Positions 1 to 10,753 are shown, counted from the stretch's first letter. The stretch is DNA of 64,000 nucleotides from Acidihalobacter yilgarnensis (GCF_001753245.1 NZ_CP017415.1:1144501-1208500), one strand, 5' to 3'. Notes: generated by a model not told the origin, from the letters alone. Program-made: numbers and translations.

Positions 1-560
1 GCGGTGACGCCGGCTACGGGATTGGGTGCCGATACGTCTTCCTTGATGTCAAAGCGCCGGGTGGCCAGGGTGTGGTCGTTGCGCGTGTCGTTCAATGTCG
101 TGTCGACGATCAGGTGAATACGGCTGTGGTCACCGTGGAAGACCTGCAGCAATGTGACCAGGTGCGTTGCGATCGACAGCGGAGTGACCGACGGCGTGGT
201 GCCGCCGATCACGTGCTTGAAGTTACCGCTCGCGCGCAACGCTTCGCTCAGGGGCATTGCCAACATGGCGGCGGGTGGGGCGATCCAGCGGTGGTAGGCG
301 AAATCGGCGATCTGGTAGGGCGCGGTGCTGTAGCGCATGCCGGTGCCCTCGAAGCCGGGTGCCGCGGTGGGCGTGGCTACGCGCAGGTCGGGGCAGCGGG
401 CTTCGTCGTGCCAAGCGACGGGACCGGGCAGTGGGGGTGCTATACGGTATTCCGTCACTTGCTGGGTGGCTTGGCGGTCGGGTAGCAGAGAGCAGCCGCC
501 GAGCACGGTGGCAAGGCAAGTGAGGATCACGGGCGCGAGTTGGCGTATAGAGGGCGACAT
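1..560 (-). CDS. ABC-type transport auxiliary lipoprotein, PqiC/LinN-like (3' end outside window)
   Basis: The reading frame opens at an ATG at 558-560 and is still open at the left edge, giving 186 codons. Residues 1-23 form a lipoprotein signal peptide with lipobox VLGGC, so the product should be an outer-membrane or periplasmic lipoprotein. It follows the MCE gene by 2 bases and is the last visible gene of the Mla-like operon. In this class of system (linKLMN-type) the fourth gene is an auxiliary lipoprotein thought to link the MCE protein to the outer membrane. The family call rests on lipobox plus position; the C-terminal half is not visible. Confidence 0.8.
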   Translation of the reverse strand, partial: MSPSIRQLAPVILTCLATVLGGCSLLPDRQATQQVTEYRIAPPLPGPVAWHDEARCPDLRVATPTAAPGFEGTGMRYSTAPYQIADFAYHRWIAPPAAMLAMPLSEALRASGNFKHVIGGTTPSVTPLSIATHLVTLLQVFHGDHSRIHLIVDTTLNDTRNDHTLATRRFDIKEDVSAPNPVAGVT

Positions 561-562
561 AT

Positions 563-1423
563 TCATTCTCCCGGACCCGGCGTGGGCGGTGTCGGGCCAT
601 ACAGCAGGGCGCTGGGGTCCTGTTGCAATTGGTTGCTGAGCTGGCGATAGCTGCGCACCGTTGCGGTGAACTGGCGCAGCGCCTGATCGGTCTGTGGCAG
701 CGTGCGCTGGATTGCGCGCGCGCTGTGGCTCACTTCGGCGGTGAGCTGGTCGAGGTGGTGCATCAGCGCGGGGAGTTGGGCGGTGCTGGCGCGTGTTTGG
801 CGCATCAGCGCGTCGAATTGCGCGATGGCATCGTCCATGCGTCCTGCGTGCCCGGCCAGATTGGCCGACAGCGCATCCAGATTGGCAAGAGCGTGCGAAA
901 CGTGCGCGATATTACGGTCGCTAAGCAATTGCGCGAGGCGTTCACTGGATTGCGTGACGCTCTTGCCAACCTGATTGACGATCACGTCCAGGCGTTGCAT
1001 CAACGAAGGCGAGGTCTTGATCACGGGGTAGGGGGCTTGCCCCTTGCGCTGCAGCGGTGGCGAGGACGTGGCGCCGCCGGTCAGGCTGACGAAGGCAGAA
1101 CCGGTGATGCCTTGCAGTTGCAGCGTCGCCCGGGTGTCGGCCTTGATCGGCGTGCCGTGCTCGATGTCGAGCAGCAGGCGCACACGTGAGGGATTGGTCG
1201 GGTCGAGCCCGATTTGGCTGACGTGCCCTACGCGAACACCGTGATAACGGACCGCGGCGTCCTGTGGCAGGGCCCAGACGGATTCGGTGGTGTAGACAAG
1301 ATAGTGTTCGTAGTCGTGCCGTCCGGGGCCGCCGGCGGCGAACCAGAGCAGCGCGGCGATTAGGCCGGTGCCTAGCATGAGTACGAAGGCGCCGACGAGG
1401 GCGTAATTCGTGCGGGATTCCAT
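563..1423 (-). CDS. MCE (MlaD-like) family lipid-transport protein
   Basis: This 286-residue protein has one N-terminal membrane segment (about residues 7-28), then an MCE domain (about 38-115), then a long helical, Gln/Ala-rich tail (about 140-265) that probably forms a coiled coil. That layout is a periplasmic substrate-binding MCE protein anchored in the inner membrane, which handles phospholipid or another lipid in the ABC system encoded beside it. Its ATG shares one base with the TGA of the ATPase gene upstream, so the two are translationally coupled. It is longer than E. coli MlaD (about 183 residues) because of the helical tail. Substrate is unknown. Confidence 0.92.
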   Translation of the reverse strand: MESRTNYALVGAFVLMLGTGLIAALLWFAAGGPGRHDYEHYLVYTTESVWALPQDAAVRYHGVRVGHVSQIGLDPTNPSRVRLLLDIEHGTPIKADTRATLQLQGITGSAFVSLTGGATSSPPLQRKGQAPYPVIKTSPSLMQRLDVIVNQVGKSVTQSSERLAQLLSDRNIAHVSHALANLDALSANLAGHAGRMDDAIAQFDALMRQTRASTAQLPALMHHLDQLTAEVSHSARAIQRTLPQTDQALRQFTATVRSYRQLSNQLQQDPSALLYGPTPPTPGPGE

Positions 1424-2184
1424 CAGGCGGGCATCTCCTTGGGATTGAAGAAGGTGCGTACTTCCGGGTTCTGATGCGAGCGTAGTGCCGCCGGACTGCC
1501 GGTGGCGAGCAGACGACCGCCGCCAAGCAGCGCGACACGGTCGGCGATGCCATCGACCGAGGCGAGGTCGTGCGTGACCATGACCACTGTCAGCGCCAGC
1601 GCCTTGCGCAGGCCAAGGACGAGGTGGTCGATGGCGCGCGCGCTGACTGGGTCCAGTCCGGAGCCTGGCTCGTCAAGGAACAGTAATTCGGGGTCGAGGG
1701 CAATGGCGCGCGCCAGTGCGGCTCGCTTGCGCATGCCGCCGCTCAGTTCGCTGGGGTAGAGGCTTGCGCTCTCTGGCGGCAGTCCGGTGAGATCGATCTT
1801 GAGCATGGCCAGTTGACGGATGAGCGAGGTCGGCAGCCGCGTGTGTTCGGTGAGCGGGAGGGCGACGTTTTCAAGTACGGTGAGCCCGCCGAACAAGGCG
1901 CTGGACTGGAATAGTACGCCCATCCGGCGTCGTAGGCTGATTTCGGCCTCCATGCCGATCCGGTCGCGTGCGCCGTGACGCTGACCGAACAGCTCGATTT
2001 CACCGGCTTCTGGTTGTCGCAAGAGGATCATTTCGCGCAACAGCGTGGTCTTGCCGGAGCCGGAGCCGCCAACCAAGGCGAGTATTTCGCCGCGATGGAC
2101 TTCCAGGTCGATGCCCGCGTGGATCACGCGTTCGCCGTAACGCGATTCGATGCCCGTCAGGCGCAGAATGGGCGTCTCGCTCAT
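1423..2184 (-). CDS. ABC transporter ATP-binding protein, MlaF-like
   Basis: The 253-residue ATPase starts at the ATG at 2182-2184, which overlaps the permease stop as ATGA; a longer upstream extension in frame is not needed. It has Walker A GGSGSGKT (about residues 39-46), the signature LSGGMRKRA, and Walker B LLFLDEP followed by GSGLDP. The motif LSGGMRKRAALARA is typical of the MlaF/Ttg2A group that powers lipid traffic between the membranes. It sits between the permease and the MCE gene, all overlapping, so it energises this MlaE/MlaD-type complex. Confidence 0.93.
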   Translation of the reverse strand: MSETPILRLTGIESRYGERVIHAGIDLEVHRGEILALVGGSGSGKTTLLREMILLRQPEAGEIELFGQRHGARDRIGMEAEISLRRRMGVLFQSSALFGGLTVLENVALPLTEHTRLPTSLIRQLAMLKIDLTGLPPESASLYPSELSGGMRKRAALARAIALDPELLFLDEPGSGLDPVSARAIDHLVLGLRKALALTVVMVTHDLASVDGIADRVALLGGGRLLATGSPAALRSHQNPEVRTFFNPKEMPA

Positions 2185-3296
2185 AGCGATAGCCGGTTGA
2201 AGACGACCGAAAAGAGGGCATCCAGCACGATCACCAGAAAGATCGATTGAACGACGCTTTGGGTGGTCCGCCGTCCCACACTTTCGGCGCTTCCTTCCAC
2301 CTTGAAGCCCTGATAACAACCGACGCCCGCGATCACCAGGGCGAAGATCGGTGCCTTGCCGATGCCGATCAGGAAGCTGGTCAGGCTTACGCTTTGATGC
2401 AGGCGCTCCATGAAGCTCTCCGGGCTGACGTTGAGCACGAATTCGCCAACCAGCATGCCGCCGAGTATGCCGACCACATCGGCAAACAGGGTCAGTAGCG
2501 GCAAGGCGATGACGAGGCCGATCACCTTGGGCACGACCAGCATTTCGAGCGGGCGTATGCCCATGGCGCGTAGGGCGTCGATCTCCTCAGTCACGCGCAT
2601 GGTGCCAATTTGCGCAGTGAAGGCCGAGCCAGTGCGCCCTGCGATGATGATGGCGGTCATCAGCGGCGCGAGCTCGCGCACCACACTGATACCGACGAGA
2701 TCTGCAATGTAGAGGTTGGCGCCGTATTGTGCGAGGAAGGCAGCACTCTGATATCCGATCACCACGCCGATCAGCAGCGATAGCAGTCCTACGATGGGCA
2801 GCGCCTGGGCGCCGGCCTGTTCCAGGGTGAGCAAGATCTGGCGTGGACGCAGACGCCAAGGATTGCGTAGCGCGCTGAGCGCGCTCAGCGTGCCGGCGCC
2901 GACGAAGCTCAGGAATTCGTAGCCCGTGCGCAGCGTTTCGAGGGTGGCGCGGCCGGTGTGTGCGAGCGCGCCTTCGCCGCGCGGGGGAATACGCTGCTTG
3001 CGCGGGTCCGGGTGCGCCTCAATCAGCTCGATCAGTGCGGCCGCCTCAGGCGAGGCGCCTTGCAGGCGAATCGCTTGACCCTGCGTCTGGTGGTCGAGTA
3101 CGGCCCGGCGGATCAGCCAAGCACCGGTGGTGTCCAGAGCCTGGAGTCCGGAGAGGTCGAAGACTGGCGGTGCACCGGGGGGTAGGCGAACGAGGTCGAC
3201 TCGCGCAACCGTGCGGGACAGGCCCGCGGTGGTCCAGCAGCCGGTGAGCCGGACAGTTTCGGGATCGACGTGTAGCCGCGCGATGGAGGAGGTCAT
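2181..3296 (-). CDS. MlaE-like ABC permease with N-terminal STAS domain
   Basis: This 371-residue protein combines a STAS-like domain (about residues 15-95) with an MlaE permease domain (about 110-370) containing several hydrophobic segments. The permease part has the MlaE-family run RELAPLMTAIIIAGRTGSAF. In E. coli the STAS protein MlaB is a separate subunit; here it is fused to the permease, as in several other proteobacterial MCE systems. The start codon overlaps the LysR stop by four bases and its own stop overlaps the ATPase start. Role: the membrane channel of the lipid transporter. Confidence 0.92.
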   Translation of the reverse strand: MTSSIARLHVDPETVRLTGCWTTAGLSRTVARVDLVRLPPGAPPVFDLSGLQALDTTGAWLIRRAVLDHQTQGQAIRLQGASPEAAALIELIEAHPDPRKQRIPPRGEGALAHTGRATLETLRTGYEFLSFVGAGTLSALSALRNPWRLRPRQILLTLEQAGAQALPIVGLLSLLIGVVIGYQSAAFLAQYGANLYIADLVGISVVRELAPLMTAIIIAGRTGSAFTAQIGTMRVTEEIDALRAMGIRPLEMLVVPKVIGLVIALPLLTLFADVVGILGGMLVGEFVLNVSPESFMERLHQSVSLTSFLIGIGKAPIFALVIAGVGCYQGFKVEGSAESVGRRTTQSVVQSIFLVIVLDALFSVVFNRLSL

Positions 3297-4207
3297 CCGC
3301 GGACTTTGGCGGATTTCGCATCCGGCGGCAATGCCTCTGGTTTTCCCGTGGCGGCGACCATCAAGGCCTGTGCGGCGTTGGACAATGTGCGTTCGCGGTG
3401 GCGCACGAAGCCGAGCGTACGGCGCAGGGAAAGGCCTTCGACCTCGACCGCGCGGATGCTGTCGTCTACCAGGATTTCAGGTAATGCGCTCCAGCCGAGA
3501 CCAATCGAGACCATGCTGCGGATGGTCTCCAGATAATTGGTGTCTAGACGCACCTTGGGGCTCAGCCCGTGCGTGGCTAGTGCGCGCTCGATCACGCCGC
3601 GAGTATAGGTGCCCACCGCTGGCAGAATCGCCGGATATCGGGCCAGTGCGACGAGTTCGATTGGAGCGGGCAGTGTCGTCAGCGGGTGGTCGGGAGCGGC
3701 GACCAGCGTCAGCGGATCGTCCCAGACCGGGGTGCATCGCAGGCGCGGTAGCGTCTCGGGCGGCAGGGTGACCAGCGCCAGCTCGAGGTCGCCGTGCTCG
3801 ACCGCCGCGCAGCCGGCCTCGGAGTCCATGAAGTGGAGATCAAGGTCGACCTCTGGGTACCGGCGAGTGTAGCTGCGTAGCAGTCCAGGTAGGCGGTGCA
3901 GGCCAATGTGGTGCGAAGTCCCGATGCTCAGCACGCCGGCGACGCGGCCGTCCAGATTGGACAGCCGGCGACGGCTTTCAGCGACTTCAAGCAGGATGCG
4001 GCGGGCGCCAGGCAGCAGGGCTTGGCCGGCTTCGGTGAGCTGGACGCGGCGGGCGAGGCGGTCGAACAGCCGGCTCCCTAATTCCTCTTCTAGTAGCTTG
4101 ATGCGCTTGCTGACCGCCGGTTGAGTCAGATGCAGTGCGTCGGCCGCGAGCGAGAATGAGTTTTGCTCGGCGACCGCGATGAAGGCCTGCAAGGCGCTGA
4201 TGTCCAT
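3293..4207 (-). CDS. LysR-family transcriptional regulator divergent from leuC
   Basis: The 304-residue protein has the LysR winged helix-turn-helix at residues 1-60 (SLAADALHLTQPAVSKRIKLLEEELG) and a type-2 periplasmic-binding-fold effector domain from about residue 90. It is transcribed away from leuC, with 148 bases between the two starts, and overlaps the STAS-permease gene by four bases, so it leads that operon. A LysR gene also lies divergent to leuC in Pseudomonas. LysR regulators usually act on the divergent promoter, so leuC is the likeliest target (inference), with a T-N11-A palindrome in between. The effector is unknown. Confidence 0.93.
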   Translation of the reverse strand: MDISALQAFIAVAEQNSFSLAADALHLTQPAVSKRIKLLEEELGSRLFDRLARRVQLTEAGQALLPGARRILLEVAESRRRLSNLDGRVAGVLSIGTSHHIGLHRLPGLLRSYTRRYPEVDLDLHFMDSEAGCAAVEHGDLELALVTLPPETLPRLRCTPVWDDPLTLVAAPDHPLTTLPAPIELVALARYPAILPAVGTYTRGVIERALATHGLSPKVRLDTNYLETIRSMVSIGLGWSALPEILVDDSIRAVEVEGLSLRRTLGFVRHRERTLSNAAQALMVAATGKPEALPPDAKSAKVRG

Positions 4208-4219
4208 GTGGTATCCCGT

Positions 4220-4240
4220 GCCGTTGCCGTTGCCGTTGCC
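4220..4240. repeat. short tandem hexamer GCCGTT (3.5 copies) in the LysR leader
   Basis: Three full GCCGTT units and a half unit lie 13 bases ahead of the LysR start codon, in its 5' leader. The repeat is too short to call a phase-variable element with confidence, but copy-number change would alter the leader. Confidence 0.6.
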
Positions 4241-4262
4241 TGTGCCGGTGGTTGGTAAATGT

Positions 4263-4277
4263 ATTCCAATTTGGAAT
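4263..4277. promoter_or_regulatory. putative LysR-type operator (T-N11-A palindrome)
   Basis: ATTCCAATTTGGAAT is a perfect 7+1+7 inverted repeat with the T-N11-A spacing known for LysR-family binding sites. It lies between the divergent LysR gene (start 4207) and leuC (start 4356), next to a TATAAC hexamer at 4279-4284. Binding here could control both directions. No other strong palindrome is visible in the gap. Confidence 0.6.
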
Positions 4278-4355
4278 TTATAACATGAAAAATATGCATT
4301 TGAGTTATGTGTTGCGCGGTCGTAGGCTGTGCCGCTCGATCAGGAGGAACCGGCG

Positions 4356-5759
4356 ATGACAGCAAAGACGCTCTACGACAAGCTCTGGGATGCCCACGTG
4401 ATACGCAGCGAGGATGACGGCACCGCGCTGCTTTATATCGATCGCCATCTTGTGCACGAGGTAACCAGCCCGCAAGCTTTCGAGGGCCTGCGCTTGGCGG
4501 ATCGTCAGCCTTGGCGCATCGACAGCATTCTGGCCGTGCCGGATCACAACGTCCCGACTACCGACCGCAGCCAAGGCATCGTCGACGCAGTCTCGCGCCA
4601 GCAGGTCGACACCCTGGACGAGAATTGCCGGGTCTATCGCATCACCGAATTTCGCATGGACGATCCGCGCCAGGGCATCGTGCACGTGATTGGCCCGGAG
4701 CAGGGCGCGACCCTGCCTGGCATGACCGTGGTCTGCGGTGATTCGCATACCTCGACCCACGGCGCCTTCGGTGCGCTGGCTCACGGCATTGGCACCTCCG
4801 AGGTCGAGCATGTGCTGGCCACGCAATGTCTGATCCAGAACAAGTCGCGCAACATGCGCGTGCGCGTCGAGGGCAAGGTCGGCCCCGGCGTGACCGCCAA
4901 GGACATCGCGCTCGCCATCATCGGCGAGATCGGAACCGCCGGTGGCACCGGTTGTGCCATCGAATTCGCTGGTTCCGCGGTACGCGCACTGTCTATGGAG
5001 GGGCGTATGACGCTGTGCAACATGACCATCGAGGCCGGCGCGCGCGCCGGCATGGTGGCAGTCGACCAGACCACTATCGACTACCTCAAGGGTCGCCCCT
5101 ATGCGCCCAAGGGCGCGCATTGGGATGCTGCGGTCGTCGCCTGGCAGGATTTGCATAGCGACGACGATGCGGTGTTCGAGCGCGAAGTGCTCATCGACGC
5201 GGCTGGCATTCGGCCTCAGGTGACCTGGGGAACTTCGCCGGAGATGGTTGTGCCGGTCGATGCGAAGGTGCCGGATCCGGCCGCTGAGGCCGATGCGGGG
5301 AAGGCCGAAGGCATGCGCCGCGCATTGGATTATATGGGCCTCGATGCAAACACACCGATCTCCGAAATTCTGGTGGACAAGGTGTTCATCGGCTCTTGTA
5401 CCAACTCGCGTATCGAGGACCTGCGTGCCGCTGCCGCCGTGGCCCGTGGTCGTAAGGTGGCAGGAAACGTCAAATTGGCAATGGTGGTGCCAGGTTCCGG
5501 CCTGGTGAAGCGCCAAGCCGAGGCCGAGGGCTTGGACAAGGTGTTCCGCGAGGCTGGTTTCGAGTGGCGTGAACCGGGTTGCTCGATGTGCCTGGCGATG
5601 AACGCCGATCGCCTGGAGCCGGGCGAGCGTTGCGCTTCGACCTCGAACCGCAACTTCGAAGGGCGTCAGGGGCAGGGTGGTCGCACCCATCTGGTCAGCC
5701 CGGCGATGGCTGCCGCTGCGGCCGTGGCCGGCCATTTCGTCGATGTGCGTTCGCTGTAA
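4356..5759 (+). CDS. leuC: 3-isopropylmalate dehydratase large subunit
   Basis: LeuC converts 2-isopropylmalate to 3-isopropylmalate with LeuD in leucine synthesis, using a [4Fe-4S] cluster. The ATG at 4356 has an AGGAGG eight bases upstream; an in-frame GTG at 4329 has no such site, so the protein is 467 residues. Cluster ligands are visible at about Cys348 (GSCTNSR) and Cys409/Cys412 (GCSMC). Further family motifs are [19 protein letters not shown] and [10 protein letters not shown]. It starts the leuC-leuD-transporter-leuB run. Confidence 0.98.
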   Translation: MTAKTLYDKLWDAHVIRSEDDGTALLYIDRHLVHEVTSPQAFEGLRLADRQPWRIDSILAVPDHNVPTTDRSQGIVDAVSRQQVDTLDENCRVYRITEFRMDDPRQGIVHVIGPEQGATLPGMTVVCGDSHTSTHGAFGALAHGIGTSEVEHVLATQCLIQNKSRNMRVRVEGKVGPGVTAKDIALAIIGEIGTAGGTGCAIEFAGSAVRALSMEGRMTLCNMTIEAGARAGMVAVDQTTIDYLKGRPYAPKGAHWDAAVVAWQDLHSDDDAVFEREVLIDAAGIRPQVTWGTSPEMVVPVDAKVPDPAAEADAGKAEGMRRALDYMGLDANTPISEILVDKVFIGSCTNSRIEDLRAAAAVARGRKVAGNVKLAMVVPGSGLVKRQAEAEGLDKVFREAGFEWREPGCSMCLAMNADRLEPGERCASTSNRNFEGRQGQGGRTHLVSPAMAAAAAVAGHFVDVRSL

Positions 5760-5773
5760 GGAGGACTTCAGTT

Positions 5774-6421
5774 ATGCAGGCATTCACGCAACACACCGGC
5801 AAGGTGATCCCGCTTGACCGGGCCAACGTTGATACCGACGCGATCATCCCCAAGCAATACCTCAAGTCGATCAAACGCTCCGGTTTCGGCCCCAATCTGT
5901 TTGACGATTGGCGTTATCTCGATCCGGGCGAACCGGGCGTGGACAACACCGGGCGCCGGCCGAATCCCGAGTTTGTACTCAACGCCCAGCGTTACGCCGG
6001 CGGCTCGATTCTGCTGGCGCGCAAAAACTTCGGTTGCGGCTCCTCTCGCGAGCACGCCGTCTGGGCGTTGGATGATTACGGTATCCGCGCGGTGATTGCG
6101 CCGAGCTTTGCCGACATCTTCTACAACAACAGCTTCAAGAGCGGCTTACTGCCCATCGTGCTGGACGAGGCGGCGGTCGACACCCTGTTTGCTGCCGTGG
6201 CGGCGATGCCTGGCTATGCCTTGACCGTCGATCTTGCGGCGCAAACGGTGGGTACACCCGACGGCATGGTTCATCGCTTCGAAGTGGATGCGTTCCGCAA
6301 ACATTGCCTGCTCAACGGTTTGGACGACATCGGTCTGACCCTGCAGCACGCCGATAGCATCCGCGCTTACGAGGTACGCCGCCGGCAGGAGGCGCCGTGG
6401 CTGTTCGATGCGGCGCCGTAA
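5774..6421 (+). CDS. leuD: 3-isopropylmalate dehydratase small subunit
   Basis: The 215-residue LeuD carries the aconitase swivel domain, with motifs [13 protein letters not shown] and [11 protein letters not shown]. It pairs with LeuC. The true start is the ATG at 5774, preceded by a GGAGG at 5760-5764 that begins right after the leuC stop; a longer in-frame reading from 5579 overlaps leuC and is rejected. The gap to leuC is 14 bases, so the two are co-transcribed. Confidence 0.98.
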   Translation: MQAFTQHTGKVIPLDRANVDTDAIIPKQYLKSIKRSGFGPNLFDDWRYLDPGEPGVDNTGRRPNPEFVLNAQRYAGGSILLARKNFGCGSSREHAVWALDDYGIRAVIAPSFADIFYNNSFKSGLLPIVLDEAAVDTLFAAVAAMPGYALTVDLAAQTVGTPDGMVHRFEVDAFRKHCLLNGLDDIGLTLQHADSIRAYEVRRRQEAPWLFDAAP

Positions 6422-6491
6422 ATTTGCTTCGCAGTGCCCTGGAACGGCAGGTGTGGCGAAGCGCGCCTGATGTGCGGGAGTTTCCCGACGC

Positions 6492-7415
6492 GTGACGACG
6501 ATACCTGCGTGGATACCGATCACGCTCGCGGCGGCGGTTTTCCAGGTCTGGCGGACGGCGTTGCAGGTCAAACTGCGTGGCGCGCTTTCCGCCAGTGGTG
6601 CTGGCTTTGTGCGTTACCTGTACGCATTGCCGCTGGATGCACTGATGCTGGGGCTGGCGCTGTGGTGGCTGCAGGCGGCACTGCCGGAGATGTCATGGCG
6701 CTTTTTATTGCTCTGTCTCGTGGGTGGGGTGGCGCAGATCTTCGGCACGATCCTGTTGATCACGGCCTTCGGATTACGCAACTTCGTGGTTGGCACGGCC
6801 TATGCCAAGACCGAGGCGGCGCAGTTGGTGATTCTGTCGATCGTCGTGCTGGGCGTGCAACTGCCTACGATAGCGGTGGCGGGCATATTTCTGGCGGTGG
6901 CAGGCGTATTGCTGCTCTCATTCGCAGGTCAGAAAATGGGGCTTCGCGAACTGTTGCGGGCGTCGGCCCAGCCGGCTGCATTGTGCGGCCTGGGCGCCGG
7001 ATTTGCTTTCGCGATGACCGCTCTGGCACTGCGTGCCGCGAGTCTGGACCTGGGCGTGGACACGGCGGTGGCGGTCAAGGCTACGCTGATACTGTTGGTC
7101 ACCAACCTGTGCCAAACCCTGGTGCAAGGGGGATACATGGCGCTGCGGACGCCGACAGAGCTGCGTGCGTGTCTGGGGTTATGGCGCCGCGCCGCGCCGG
7201 TCGGCATCTTGTCGGCCTTAGGTTCTGGTTGCTGGTTTGCGGGCTTCGCGCTCACCCATGTCGCGTTGGTGCGCGGCCTCGGGCAAGTGGAGATTTTATT
7301 TACCCTGTTGATCGGGCATTTTTACCTCAAGGAGCGGGTGCGAACCGGCGAAATCGCCGGACTGGTGTTGGTGACCCTGGGCGTGCTGGGCATTGCCTTT
7401 GCGGATATGCACTGA
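6492..7415 (+). CDS. DMT-superfamily (EamA-like) transporter between leuD and leuB
   Basis: The 307-residue product is nearly all hydrophobic, with about ten membrane segments in two halves, as in the drug/metabolite (EamA) superfamily. It starts at GTG 6492 with GGGAG about ten bases upstream. It sits inside the leucine operon, 70 bases after leuD and 56 before leuB. Many EamA proteins export amino acids or metabolites, so export of a branched-chain amino acid or pathway intermediate is possible, but the substrate cannot be read from sequence. Confidence 0.8.
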   Translation: MTTIPAWIPITLAAAVFQVWRTALQVKLRGALSASGAGFVRYLYALPLDALMLGLALWWLQAALPEMSWRFLLLCLVGGVAQIFGTILLITAFGLRNFVVGTAYAKTEAAQLVILSIVVLGVQLPTIAVAGIFLAVAGVLLLSFAGQKMGLRELLRASAQPAALCGLGAGFAFAMTALALRAASLDLGVDTAVAVKATLILLVTNLCQTLVQGGYMALRTPTELRACLGLWRRAAPVGILSALGSGCWFAGFALTHVALVRGLGQVEILFTLLIGHFYLKERVRTGEIAGLVLVTLGVLGIAFADMH

Positions 7416-7471
7416 ACCCGCAATGATTTCGATGAATTTTAATTAAATGCACGAAGTGGAGGATTAAGATC

Positions 7472-8544
<1,073 letters not shown>

Positions 8545-8596
8545 GACGCGTGGTTGCCCCTGAGAGGGGATAATGAATAGCAGGAGTCGGTAGATC

Positions 8597-9712
8597 ATGA
8601 TGCAGGTAGGTTTGATCGGGTGGCGCGGCATGGTCGGTTCCGTGCTCATGCAGCGTATGCAGGCGGAGGGCGATTTCGAGCATATCGCGCCGCAGTTCTT
8701 CACCACTTCGGCCCCAGGCGCCGCCGCACCGCCGCAAGCCGGTCCTGGCGCGCGGCTCGCGGATGCATACGACCTCGCCCGGCTGGGCGAAATGGATGCC
8801 ATCCTGACCTGCCAGGGAGGGGATTACACTTCGGAGGTTTATCCTCGTCTGCGCCAGGCCGGCTGGAACGGGCATTGGATCGATGCAGCGTCCACGTTGC
8901 GCATGCGCGATGACGCGGTGATCGTGCTCGATCCGGTGAATCGGGAGGTCATCGACGCGCGCCTCGCCGCTGGTGGCCGCACCTGGGTTGGGGGTAATTG
9001 TACGGTCAGTCTGATGTTGATGGCGCTCGGCGGATTGTTCCGCGCAGGCCTCGTGGAATGGGCGACCGCCATGACCTATCAGGCGGCAAGTGGTGCGGGT
9101 GCACAGAATATGCGCGAATTGATTACGCAGATGGGCGTCCTGCACGCCAGTGTGGCCGATGCGCTGGCCGACCCGGCCTCGGCGATACTCGATATCGACG
9201 CCCAGGTGACGCAGGCATTACGCGATCCTTCACTACCCACCGCCCAATTTGGTGCGCCGTTGGCAGGTAGCCTGATTCCTTGGATAGACAAGGAAATGGA
9301 AAATGGACAGAGCCGTGAGGAATGGAAGGGACAGGCCGAAACGAACAAAATTCTTGCCGGCGAGCAGGTGATCCCGATCGATGGCATCTGCGTGCGTGTT
9401 GGCAGCATGCGTTGTCATTCGCAGGCACTGACCATGAAGCTCAGCGATGATCTGGCACTCGACGAGATCGAAGCGATCATCGCGGGCGCCAACGATTGGG
9501 TGCGGGTCGTGCCGAATCGCCGCGACGATTCGATGCAAGGCCTGACGCCGGCGGCGGTGAGCGGCACGCTGGACGTGGTCGTCGGTCGCCTGCGAAAGCT
9601 CAATATGGGCTCGCGTTACCTTGGCGCCTTTACCTGCGGAGATCAGCTATTGTGGGGGGCAGCCGAGCCATTACGCAGGATTCTGCGTATCCTCGTCGAG
9701 ACAGGGCGCTAA
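8597..9712 (+). CDS. asd: aspartate-semialdehyde dehydrogenase
   Basis: Asd reduces aspartyl phosphate to aspartate semialdehyde for lysine/diaminopimelate, threonine and methionine. The 371-residue length and the start [20 protein letters not shown] fit the gammaproteobacterial Asd subfamily. The catalytic cysteine is residue 135 in [15 protein letters not shown], the same number as in E. coli. AGGAG at 8582-8586 precedes the ATG. It follows leuB by 52 bases, as in Pseudomonas. Confidence 0.97.
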   Translation: MMQVGLIGWRGMVGSVLMQRMQAEGDFEHIAPQFFTTSAPGAAAPPQAGPGARLADAYDLARLGEMDAILTCQGGDYTSEVYPRLRQAGWNGHWIDAASTLRMRDDAVIVLDPVNREVIDARLAAGGRTWVGGNCTVSLMLMALGGLFRAGLVEWATAMTYQAASGAGAQNMRELITQMGVLHASVADALADPASAILDIDAQVTQALRDPSLPTAQFGAPLAGSLIPWIDKEMENGQSREEWKGQAETNKILAGEQVIPIDGICVRVGSMRCHSQALTMKLSDDLALDEIEAIIAGANDWVRVVPNRRDDSMQGLTPAAVSGTLDVVVGRLRKLNMGSRYLGAFTCGDQLLWGAAEPLRRILRILVETGR

Positions 9713-9731
9713 AACGACAAGGATGAAAATA

Positions 9732-10753
9732 ATGACGACGAAACCCCCGGGCGCCATGAGGTCGCAGTGGTCGGTGCTACAGGAATGGTGGGAGAGGCCG
9801 TGCTGGCGATATTGGCCGAGCGCAATTTCCCCGCGCGTAAGGTGCATGCGCTGGCTAGCGCGCGCTCATTTGGCGAGGATATGTCATACGGCAAGCGTTC
9901 CCTGGCGGTAGAAGATCTTGCAACATTTGATTTTGCCGGGGTCGATCTGGCCATTTTCGCAGTGCCTGCCGAGGTTGCGGCTCTGCATGTGCCGCGTGCG
10001 GTGAGCGCGGGTTGCGTGGTAATCGATCATTCCGATTGCTATGTCGATGACGTAGATGTGCCCTTGGTTGTGCCCGAAATCAATGCCTCGGCGCTCTCGG
10101 ACTACAAGCAGCGCGGCATCATTGCCAGTCCCTGCGGTAGCGCCGCGCTGATGCCCGTACTCAAACCCCTGCACGATTTGGTCGGTATCACGCGGGTGCG
10201 ATTGACTACGTGTCAGGCGGTTTCAGGAGGCGGCCGGTTGGGTGTCGAGGCGCTTGCGCGACAGACGGCCGCGCTACTCAACGCGCAGCCCGCCGAGGCC
10301 GGCACGGATAATGTCCAGACGGCCTTCAACGTACGCCCGATGGTGGGTGGTGCGGATGCGGATGGCTATACCCGCAATGAGTCGAGGATGATGCGTGAAA
10401 TTCGTCGCCTCTTGGCGGATGAAGGCATCGGCGTCGATGTGGCCTTGGTCGATGTCCCGGTGTTTTTCGGCCATTCCAGCGTGGTGCGGCTGGAAACACG
10501 CGAGGCGCTAGGGGTCGAAGCGGCTTGTGATTTGTTGCGGGCGGCGCCTGGCGTCTTGCTGGTCGAGCTACCGGAACAGCCGACAGCGGTGAGTCATGCT
10601 TCCGGTCGCGATGAGGTGCTCGTGGGCCGGATACGGCGCGATCAGTCGCATCCGCATGGGCTGCAGTTGTGGGTGGTTGCGGATAACTTGCGTAAAGGTG
10701 CCGCGCTCAATAGTGTTCAAATCGCCGAGATTTTGATAAAAGACTACATATAA
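9732..10753 (+). CDS. Asd-like paralogue (PA3116/Usg type), frame broken near its start
   Basis: This second semialdehyde-dehydrogenase-like gene directly follows asd, as in Pseudomonas. The body begins VAVVGATGMVGE (Rossmann dinucleotide motif), but that frame has no ATG. An ATG at 9732 in another frame (MTTKPPG) joins it if one C is added to the C5 run at 9744-9748, giving MTTKPPGRHEVAVVG and about 340 residues. Otherwise translation would need the GTG at 9767, losing the first beta strand. Where true Asd has NPNC(S/T), this protein reads SPCGSA, so the cysteine is one place early and a Gly replaces it. Asd activity is therefore doubtful; the function is unproven. Confidence 0.85.

Noticed and set aside
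4305-5735. 476-codon open frame antisense to leuC
   Set aside because: A GC-rich third-position shadow of leuC; no ribosome site or recognisable domain.
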